A program made the position numbers and the translations under genes. A stretch of 64,000 nt of DNA from an uncultured Chloroflexales bacterium (GTDB lineage Bacteria > Chloroflexota > Chloroflexia > Chloroflexales > Chloroflexaceae): NCBI GenBank assembly GCA_937902315.1, contig CALGUG010000056.1:62001-126000 (forward strand), written 5' to 3'. Shown one piece after another: positions 57,856 through 64,000 of this stretch. The notes under the pieces were generated by a model, which was not told where the DNA came from, did not search any database, and saw only the letters and a list, made by a program, of their open reading frames with translations. Each line of letters starts with the position of its first letter. Position 1 is the first letter of the stretch.

Positions 57856-59112
57856 TTATGAAAGCGTCTCGTTCTGCTTAATGCGCTGCTTTTTCTGGGC
57901 ACGGTAGAGCGCCAAGCGCCAGCCTTGGAAGCGCAAGACCACCATCCGACGTCGTTTACGGCGCGTTTGAGTCGGACTCACCATGCTCAGCTGCTTCAGC
58001 ATATGATCGGTGATCTGATAAACCCCGTCGCGCGGCACTTTATCGCTCAAACGCTGAACCGTGGCCGCATAACGCTGTGGATCTTCGAGCTCGCGCACCG
58101 CTGAAACCACTCGATCGGGCGTCGGGCAGAAGGCTCCCAGCTCGTAGTTCAAAACAAAGTCGATATTTCCACGCTCCTGCATACCGACTGCCTCGGTCAC
58201 CAAAGCCGGACGCCGCATAGCCAGCGCCTCCATCAACGTGCCCGGGCCCGCCTTGGTCACAACTACATCGCTGGCGGCCATCAACATATCCATATTGTTG
58301 ACAAAGCCATAGATATGCACATGTTCGCTGGTCTTGTTGGCCTGAAGCTGTTCGTAGGCGGCTTTGTTCTTGCCAGTCACAACCAGAATCTGCTTGTCGG
58401 GAAGCTGCTTTTGGATCTCGAGCACCAATTCGGCCAGATTGCCTGAACCAACACCGCCGCCCGTCACCAAGACCGTAAAGCGATCGGGATCGAGGCCCAG
58501 CTCTTGGCGGGCCGGTTTGGGAGATCCTTCATAGCTGGTGAACTTGGGATGAACCGGAAAACCAGTGCGCTTGAGACGCGACGGCTTCATGCCCCGTCGC
58601 AGCATCAGGCGATAGGCTTCGTCAGTCGGCACCAGACAGAGGTCAACACCGGGATAAGCCCAAGCAGCATGCAGACTTACCAGATCGGTTACAACCGTTA
58701 CAACTCGACAGGGCAGGTTATAGGTACGGCAGGCAGCGCATACCAAACGGTGTACGAGCGGATGAGTCACAACCACAAGCCGAGGCTGTGTCTCTTGCAA
58801 TACTTTGTAAATATTGCGCCGCGCTTGAATGTAGACCAAACGCGAAATAACATCGACCACTTTCACCCCGTTGGTCAACTTAAAAGTTAGGTCGTAGAGA
58901 CGCAACCAACGAGTCGATAGATGGTCATAGAGATTAGGAAGATCTCGTACACCAGGAATGCCCGTAATACGCAAGATATCTACGATCTGTGATGAGACAC
59001 TATTGCCGCTCACCTCATTTAGCGCATCACGGAGAGCAACAGCAGCACTACGATGGCCGCCACCGGTGTCGGAGATAGCAAAGAGGACATCTACATTACC
59101 CAACACTCTCAC
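57856..59112 (-). CDS. MGDG-synthase/UgtP-like glycosyltransferase (GT28), copy 1
   Basis: The start is uncertain: the frame is open from a TTG at 59142, but the GTG at 59112 is preferred because homologues start shortly before DTGGGH, giving 418 residues. The N-terminal acceptor domain has FAISDTGGGHRSAAVALRDAL, the diacylglycerol-glycosyltransferase signature. The C-terminal donor domain has TGGGVGSGN (about 215) and a VTKAGPGTLMEALA motif that binds the UDP-sugar. A basic tail (RRKRRRMVVLRFQGW) suits binding to acidic membranes. It likely transfers a hexose or glucuronate to a lipid on the inner leaflet. Confidence 0.82.
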   Translation of the reverse strand: MRVLGNVDVLFAISDTGGGHRSAAVALRDALNEVSGNSVSSQIVDILRITGIPGVRDLPNLYDHLSTRWLRLYDLTFKLTNGVKVVDVISRLVYIQARRNIYKVLQETQPRLVVVTHPLVHRLVCAACRTYNLPCRVVTVVTDLVSLHAAWAYPGVDLCLVPTDEAYRLMLRRGMKPSRLKRTGFPVHPKFTSYEGSPKPARQELGLDPDRFTVLVTGGGVGSGNLAELVLEIQKQLPDKQILVVTGKNKAAYEQLQANKTSEHVHIYGFVNNMDMLMAASDVVVTKAGPGTLMEALAMRRPALVTEAVGMQERGNIDFVLNYELGAFCPTPDRVVSAVRELEDPQRYAATVQRLSDKVPRDGVYQITDHMLKQLSMVSPTQTRRKRRRMVVLRFQGWRLALYRAQKKQRIKQNETLS

Positions 59113-59237
59113 TCCCGAAGCAGATACGGTCGAACAAGCCAATCCTCTGCACTGATGTTAAAAACAACAGCCTGGCGGTGGTGAGATGGTCGCCCCACCA
59201 CCGTGCAACAGATTACAAAGAACGGACCGCAGCGCTT

Positions 59238-60362
59238 CTATTCAAGATCAGCTAAAACATAGTCTACCACGGTTGAAGCAGCTCGCGGGCGAGCGATCAT
59301 GGCCGAATTCGCACGCATAGCCTTCAGCATCTCGGGTTGAGCGAGTAGTCGCTTAACCGCCTTGGCGACCATATACGTCATGCGGAGCTGGATCCCAGCA
59401 CCACTACTCACCACATAGTCCGCGTTCCACTCCTCTTGGCCAGGAATGGGATCGATCACAAGCATGGGAACGTTACGTGCTAAAACCTCGCTAACGATCA
59501 GCCCGCCCGATTTGGTGATAATCAGATCGCTTGCAACAATCAGATCATCGACGTAATCGATCAGGCCAAGCACTTGAAGCTCAAGCCTTGGGCTTGATTG
59601 CAGATCGTTTAAGGCGGTCGCAAGTTGCTCGTTACGTCCCGCAACAACAACCAAGGTACCCTCAATATCGGTAGCTAAGAGATCTTCTACAATCTCGCGC
59701 ACATGGGATGTCTCGATGCCGCCACCGAACAAGGTAATCAGCGGACCTGGCTTGGTAAAGCCATGCGCTTGACGCATGTCTGCCGGGTCTTTTGGCTCTG
59801 CCACCGTAGGGTCGATCGGAATACCAGTGATGCGAATGGCAGATTCGTGAATTCCACGAGCGATCAGTTGATCGCGCGTATGCTCGGCCCCAACAAAGTA
59901 GCCATCGAGACCAGGATTAGCCCAGAAGGTGTGTGCCGAATAATCGGTCACCACACAATACACTGGCTGTTGTAACTCACCTTTGTTTTTCAGTGAGAGC
60001 AACATTTCAACAGGTAAAAAATGTGTACAAATAATAGCATCTGGTTGAAATGAGCGCAACACATCCTTCAGTTGGATAACACTTACGCCCTCAACCAGCT
60101 TACGAATATTGTTCACAAATTCAGAAACTGTGGGATCTACCTCGGTCTGATGATAGAAATAGCCCCAGACAAGCGGGGCCTTGTTGGTTATGTCAAGATA
60201 TGACTTAGCATATGCTTGTTGAAAAAGTGGCGGTGCATAATCTAAAACGTCCTCAACCCGAACCTCACCTGGCTGACGACGCTCAAATGCCACCTGTAGA
60301 GCCTCAGCGGCACGCTTGTGCCCTGTGCCAACGGTGGCATGCAAAAGCAAAATTCGCGGCAT
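59238..60362 (-). CDS. MGDG-synthase/UgtP-like glycosyltransferase (GT28), copy 2
   Basis: This 374-residue protein starts MPRILLLHATVGTGHKRAAEAL, the acceptor-domain motif of processive diacylglycerol glycosyltransferases. ICTHFLPVEML and VVTDYSAHTFW (about 110-145) are typical of the family. The donor site has LFGGGIETS near 214 and ITKSGGLIVSEVLA near 288. AAGGAG precedes the ATG. It is transcribed just before the second family member. The two may add successive sugars to a membrane glycolipid, and the nearby ugd could supply UDP-glucuronate. That link is inferred from position. A G+C-rich hairpin at 59174-59203 separates the two genes. Confidence 0.85.
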   Translation of the reverse strand: MPRILLLHATVGTGHKRAAEALQVAFERRQPGEVRVEDVLDYAPPLFQQAYAKSYLDITNKAPLVWGYFYHQTEVDPTVSEFVNNIRKLVEGVSVIQLKDVLRSFQPDAIICTHFLPVEMLLSLKNKGELQQPVYCVVTDYSAHTFWANPGLDGYFVGAEHTRDQLIARGIHESAIRITGIPIDPTVAEPKDPADMRQAHGFTKPGPLITLFGGGIETSHVREIVEDLLATDIEGTLVVVAGRNEQLATALNDLQSSPRLELQVLGLIDYVDDLIVASDLIITKSGGLIVSEVLARNVPMLVIDPIPGQEEWNADYVVSSGAGIQLRMTYMVAKAVKRLLAQPEMLKAMRANSAMIARPRAASTVVDYVLADLE

Positions 60363-60613
60363 AAGAGCACTCCTTATAAATGCATGTACAAGTATCCTAC
60401 CATGCTCATATCTTTGTGTAAAGTTTTATGCACTCAAAGCACTAAGCATAAAACAGACGGTGACAAGACATGAAGTGTTGCACCGTGTCTCGTCACCGTT
60501 CAAAAGGCCTTATCACAAGCTCGGGCAGTCAGCCTCTACACGGAAACATCCCCACAATTCTCCAGAACACATCCGCTTGATTCCTTCAGGCGCTGGCGGC
60601 TTGTGCTCTTCCT

Positions 60614-60672
60614 GCCATTCGGTCCTTGGCGCGTCCGCCTACGGCTACCAACAGCTCAAGCAACAAAACGAG
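60614..60672 (+). repeat. Family A repeat copy 15
   Basis: TGCCATTCGGTCCTTGGC precedes the core, and the 3' part is altered (CAACAGCTCAAGCAACAAAA). The left flank ACATCCGCTTGATTCC at about 60568 resembles family B left ends. Confidence 0.8.
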
Positions 60673-60769
60673 CTTCTAGCTGTGCTGAAAGACCTCCTCA
60701 AAACCTTACAATAACGCTACAAACAGATGTTGAAACTCATTCTCTCTTATCACACTTCATCCGCTTACT

Positions 60770-60880
60770 TTCAGCTCTTTCTGGCCTTTGGCAGAGCAGA
60801 ACTCAGCTATGCTTGTGACATTTCGCGCTGACGCGCGAAATGTCACATAATTCTTTCTTCTATGTTCGTTTTTCCGACAA
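60770..60880 (+). repeat. Family B repeat with 15-bp hairpin
   Basis: The body CTGGCCTTTGGCAGAGCAGA lies before the perfect stem TGTGACATTTCGCGC (60814-60828), which pairs with 60833-60847 across TGAC. The terminal repeats are degenerate. No gene lies in 60363-60903. Confidence 0.78.
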
Positions 60881-60903
60881 ATGCTCGAAATCGAACGAGA
60901 TAG

Positions 60904-62115
60904 CTAGACAAAGGCCGAAATACCGGTGATCTCACGACCAACTACAAGAGTCTGAATATTATTAGTGCCCTCGTAAGTATAAACGGCCTCTAAGTCAGCC
61001 ACATGGCGCGCCACAATATAATCGAGCAAGATGCCGTTGCCGCCCAAGATATCACGCGCCATCAAGCAGACCTCACGGGCGCGAGCGGCACAATGCATCT
61101 TGGCTAGCGAGGCCTGGGCGTTGGTCATCTGGCCCGCCTCAAACAACTGACTGACGCGCAACATCATCAGCTGCATGGTGGTAATATCGGCCAACATGCG
61201 CACCAGCTTCTCTTGAACAAGCTGGAAGGACGCGATCGGTTTGCCGAACTGCTCGCGCTGTTTGGCATAGGTCAGCGCGGCCTCGTAACAGGCCACCGCA
61301 TGGCCAACCGCCTCCCAAGCCACACCCACGCGCGTAGCCGTCAACACGCGCGCCACATCGCGAAAGCTGTTGGCGGCCTGCAGCCGATTGGCTTCTGGCA
61401 CAAAGACATCGTTCAAACTGATATCGGCGTTGAGCACCGAGCGCTTGGCAGTCTTACCCGTAATGACTGTAGCAGAAAAGCCGGGTGTATCTTTCTCGAC
61501 CACAAAGCCATTGATGGATTGTGTCTCTTCGTTTCGGGCCCAGATAATGATCAAATCAGCGAACGAAGCGTTCCCGATCCAGCGCTTCGAGCCGTTTAAA
61601 AGCCAGCCATCGGCGACTCGACGGGCCGTAGTTTGAATATGCGCTGCGTCGGAACCAAAAAATGGCTCTGTTAGGCCGAAAGCGCCGATCTTCTCCATGC
61701 GCGCCATGGCTGGCAGCCAACGCTGGCGCTGCTCCTCGGAGCCGCAGAGGTAGATCGAACCCATGGCAAGCCCACTATGCACCCCAAAAAACGTATCGAC
61801 CGAGCCATCGCCGCGCGCCAGCTCCAAACCAAGTAGACCATAAGCGACTTGGCTCATACCGGGACAGCCATAGCCTTTGATCGCGCCGCCAGCGATATTC
61901 AAAGCTGCTATTTTTGGTATCACTTCGAAAGGAAATTCGGCTCGTTCCCAATAGTGAGCCATCATCGGCACCACTTCGTTATCCATAAACGAGCGAACTC
62001 GATCGCGGTAGTCTCGCTCTTCAGGCGTAAGCAAAGCGTCAATATTGTAGAAATCGGTACCCAACGCGCAGCCAGTGAGCGGAGTTTCTCGACTGTGAAG
62101 ATCAAAGACGTGCAT
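60904..62115 (-). CDS. Acyl-CoA dehydrogenase (glutaryl-CoA dehydrogenase-like)
   Basis: This 403-residue flavoenzyme has the FAD-binding AFGLTEPFFGSDAA near 148-161 and WLLNGSKRWIGNASFADL near 171-188. The C-terminal YTYEGTNNIQTLVVGREITG carries the catalytic glutamate near 382. The region after position 380 and the DILGGNGI segment resemble GcdH and the plant short-chain acyl-CoA oxidase ACX4. It would oxidise a short or dicarboxylic acyl-CoA and pass electrons to ETF. Without an Arg assignment the exact substrate is open. It is monocistronic. Confidence 0.88.
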   Translation of the reverse strand: MHVFDLHSRETPLTGCALGTDFYNIDALLTPEERDYRDRVRSFMDNEVVPMMAHYWERAEFPFEVIPKIAALNIAGGAIKGYGCPGMSQVAYGLLGLELARGDGSVDTFFGVHSGLAMGSIYLCGSEEQRQRWLPAMARMEKIGAFGLTEPFFGSDAAHIQTTARRVADGWLLNGSKRWIGNASFADLIIIWARNEETQSINGFVVEKDTPGFSATVITGKTAKRSVLNADISLNDVFVPEANRLQAANSFRDVARVLTATRVGVAWEAVGHAVACYEAALTYAKQREQFGKPIASFQLVQEKLVRMLADITTMQLMMLRVSQLFEAGQMTNAQASLAKMHCAARAREVCLMARDILGGNGILLDYIVARHVADLEAVYTYEGTNNIQTLVVGREITGISAFV

Positions 62116-62363
62116 TGTCTTTCCTTTCTCCTCTGTTTCATGACGCAGCGCTTCATGACTTTAGTATACAACAATTATTTCAGCTTTACGAGACTATTCT
62201 AATCTTCTCATTAGTCGAAACTCATATTCGTAAAGAGTCTGTGTCAATTAGGTAAAAGGTTTGCTAAGCCAAGCGTCGCAGCTCAAGGGGGAACCAACAA
62301 AACGTGTCAGGCTAGATCAGCGAAATGGCGTATCACCAACAGAGCGCGGCTTCGTTGGGGCGT

Positions 62364-62413
62364 GGCGGGCAGGACGTTGGTAGCCGTAGGCGGACGCGCC
62401 AAGGACCGAATGG
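62364..62413 (-). repeat. Family A repeat copy 16
   Basis: The reverse core GTAGCCGTAGGCGGACGCG is flanked by GGCGGGCAGGACGTTG and CCAAGGACCGAATGGGAGC. The rest of 62116-62543 shows only a TATAAT at 62504-62509 without a clear -35 box. Confidence 0.8.
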
Positions 62414-62543
62414 GAGCTAGAGAGCAAGCCGCCAGAGCCATGCACGAAGCAGGAAAGCTGACACAAATAAGGCCCTTGTAGGAGCACGAAGCGGCCAAGA
62501 GGGTATAATATGGGAACAGAAGTGTTACAAGCGAGAACGAACG

Positions 62544-63059
62544 ATGACGATCAGGACATTTCGCATCGCAGAGCGGGCAGATGAAGAGCTGCTGTGGGAG
62601 ATGCTCTTTTACGCCGCTAGCATGCACGAAGATGGGGTCGACGACTATCGGGCTGCTAAAGAGAACGCCTTTTTGCGCGCCTATGTCGAGGGCTGGGGGC
62701 GCGATGGCGATTATGGTCTGCTGGCCATCGAGCAGGCTTCGGGCGCGGCGATCGGGGCCGCCTGGCTACGTCGGATCGAGGGCGATGAGCACCGCTACGC
62801 TGGCGTGGGCGCCGATGTGCCCGAGCTAGCGGTCGCCATCAGGCCAGCTTTTCGCGGGCAAGGGGTTGGCAGCGCTCTGATCGCAGCCTTGTTGAAGAAT
62901 CTTCCAAGCTGCTACCAGCAGATTGTGTTAAGCGTTCGCGAAGAGAACTCGGCCTACCGCATCTACCAGCGGCTGGGTTTTGTCACCCTGAGCGAGACCA
63001 CCAACCGGGTGGGAGGACGTTCGTTTGTTATGTTGTGGACAAGCCAAGGAGCTCCATGA
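62544..63059 (+). CDS. GNAT-family N-acetyltransferase
   Basis: This 171-residue protein has the GNAT fold. GLLAIEQASGAAIGAAWLRRI (beta2-3), ELAVAIRPAFRGQGVGSALIAALL (motif A with the R-x-x-G-x-G/A acetyl-CoA loop, about 93-116) and NSAYRIYQRLGFV (motif B, about 134-146) are all present. It acetylates an amine; the substrate is unknown. Its stop overlaps the start of the diaminopimelate decarboxylase gene as ATGA, so the two are translationally coupled and presumably act in one process or are controlled together. Confidence 0.88.
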   Translation: MTIRTFRIAERADEELLWEMLFYAASMHEDGVDDYRAAKENAFLRAYVEGWGRDGDYGLLAIEQASGAAIGAAWLRRIEGDEHRYAGVGADVPELAVAIRPAFRGQGVGSALIAALLKNLPSCYQQIVLSVREENSAYRIYQRLGFVTLSETTNRVGGRSFVMLWTSQGAP

Positions 63060-64000
63060 AACGTCTGCCTTTTCGAGATGAGCAGATCCGAGCGATCTGC
63101 GCCAGCTATCCAACGCCCTTTTATCTCTACGACGAACGCGGCATTCGCGAACAGATTCGCGCTCTCAAAGCTGCATTCGCTTGGAATGCGCGCTTCCAAG
63201 AGTATTTCGCGGTCAAAGCGACGCCCACGCCCGCGATCTTGCGGATTATGCGCGAGGAAGGCTGCGGCCTAGATTGCAGCTCCTTGGCCGAACTGATCTT
63301 GGCCGAACAGGTCGGCATTACGGGCGACAACCTCTTCTTCTCTTCCAACAACACGCCGATCGAAGAGTATCAGAAAGCCTTTACACTCGGAGCGATCATC
63401 AACCTCGACGACATCAGCCACATCGACTATATCGCCAAGCAGTTGCCCGCGCTCGACTGTGTCGCACTGCGTTATAACCCGGGCCCGCTGCGCCAAGGCA
63501 ACCCGATCATCGGCAATCCGGTCGAGGCCAAGTTCGGCGTCACGCGCGAGCAGCTATTCGAAGGCTACGCCAAGCTGCGCGATCTGGGCGCAAAGCGCTT
63601 CGCCCTGCACACCATGGTGGTCTCGAACGAGCTCAAGCTCGACGCCTTGAGCGAAACCGCCGATATGCTGTTCCGCTTGGCGGCCGAGCTGCAACGCGCC
63701 GTCGGCATTCAGTTCGAGTGCATCAACTTGGGCGGCGGCATCGGCATCCCCTATCGGCCCGAGCAAGAGCCGGTCGACCTGATGCAGCTTGGCCAAAATG
63801 TGCGCGCCGCCTTCGAGCAGCATTTGGCGGCCGAGAGCCACCCGGCCCTGCGGATCGCGCTGGAATGCGGGCGCTTGATCACGGGGCCGCACGGTTACCT
63901 GATCACCAAGGTGCGCCACCTCAAACAGAGCTACAAGCGCTACGCCGGGCTCGACGCGACTATGGCCGATCTGATGCGGCCGGGGATGTACGGAGCCTAT
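63056..64000 (+). CDS. lysA: Diaminopimelate decarboxylase, 3' truncated by the window
   Basis: The frame stays open from the ATG at 63056 to the last base (315 codons). AAGGAG lies before the start, which overlaps the acetyltransferase stop. PLP-dependent alanine-racemase-fold decarboxylase features are clear: YFAVKATPTPAIL with the PLP lysine K54, GLDCSSLAEL, LGGGIGIPYRPE (about 224-235) and LECGRLITG. It would convert meso-diaminopimelate to lysine. A related ornithine/arginine/carboxynorspermidine decarboxylase cannot be fully excluded without the C-terminus. Confidence 0.85.
   Translation, partial: MKRLPFRDEQIRAICASYPTPFYLYDERGIREQIRALKAAFAWNARFQEYFAVKATPTPAILRIMREEGCGLDCSSLAELILAEQVGITGDNLFFSSNNTPIEEYQKAFTLGAIINLDDISHIDYIAKQLPALDCVALRYNPGPLRQGNPIIGNPVEAKFGVTREQLFEGYAKLRDLGAKRFALHTMVVSNELKLDALSETADMLFRLAAELQRAVGIQFECINLGGGIGIPYRPEQEPVDLMQLGQNVRAAFEQHLAAESHPALRIALECGRLITGPHGYLITKVRHLKQSYKRYAGLDATMADLMRPGMYGAY

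Noticed and set aside
1..64000. tRNA, rRNA or prophage genes
   Set aside because: Gaps were read for cloverleaf-like and rRNA-like sequence and for phage structural genes; none was recognised. A dedicated tRNA scan was not possible here.

Overview
The window looks like chromosomal DNA from a filamentous or gliding member of Chloroflexota (Chloroflexia, Herpetosiphon-like). This is an inference. It rests on the gene mix: a soluble-adenylyl-cyclase-like cyclase/ATPase/TPR protein, giant multi-GAF kinases, an F420-type luciferase-family oxidoreductase, LGFP-like plus lamin-tail secreted proteins, and MGDG-synthase-like glycosyltransferases. No rRNA, tRNA or CRISPR array was seen, and no marker gene fixes the species.

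Layout. 1-9.9 kb holds metabolic and housekeeping genes: a partial Gfo/Idh/MocA oxidoreductase, a Yip1-type membrane protein, a PaaK-like ligase, a GH125 mannosidase, a PhzF protein, an LLM oxidoreductase, and ribosomal protein S1 behind a perfect -35/-10 promoter. 10.4-14 kb is a translationally coupled pair of ABC exporters with one degenerate signature motif. 14.3-21.1 kb is a TetR-controlled efflux operon resembling ybhGFSR (ABC-2 permease, HlyD adaptor, beta-propeller, two ATPases), with matching TetR operators before the permease and before tetR. 21.5-28.2 kb has an EamA transporter with a structured leader and three extracytoplasmic carbohydrate-active proteins. 28.6-41.8 kb is a signalling region: an AP2-like protein, a 1250-residue cyclase-ATPase-TPR protein, a 1769-residue eight-GAF kinase, and a response regulator fused to a kinase-like domain and a winged helix. 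42-50 kb has an MFS exporter, a secreted lamin-tail protein, a MarR/quinone-reductase pair and a copper P-type ATPase. 50.4-52.1 kb carries an intact IS110-family element whose uninterrupted target site is still present next door. 52.4-64 kb has a pseudo-cyclase, an orphan OmpR-type regulator, UDP-glucose dehydrogenase, an ornithine-cyclodeaminase homologue, two GT28-type glycolipid glycosyltransferases, an acyl-CoA dehydrogenase, a GNAT acetyltransferase and a truncated diaminopimelate decarboxylase.

Two families of short dispersed repeats fill most intergenic gaps. One (family A, 16 copies) has the core GCGTCCGCCTACGGCTAC. The other (family B) has ATACCAAATCCG terminal inverted repeats and often a long perfect hairpin whose two arms change together between copies.

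The two most interesting items are the IS110 element and the 29-41 kb signalling locus. For the IS110 element, the ends, the circle-junction promoter and a guide RNA can all be read from the sequence and agree with one another. The signalling locus combines a two-component pair of unusual architecture with a candidate operator (an 11-bp-spaced direct repeat) upstream of the kinase.
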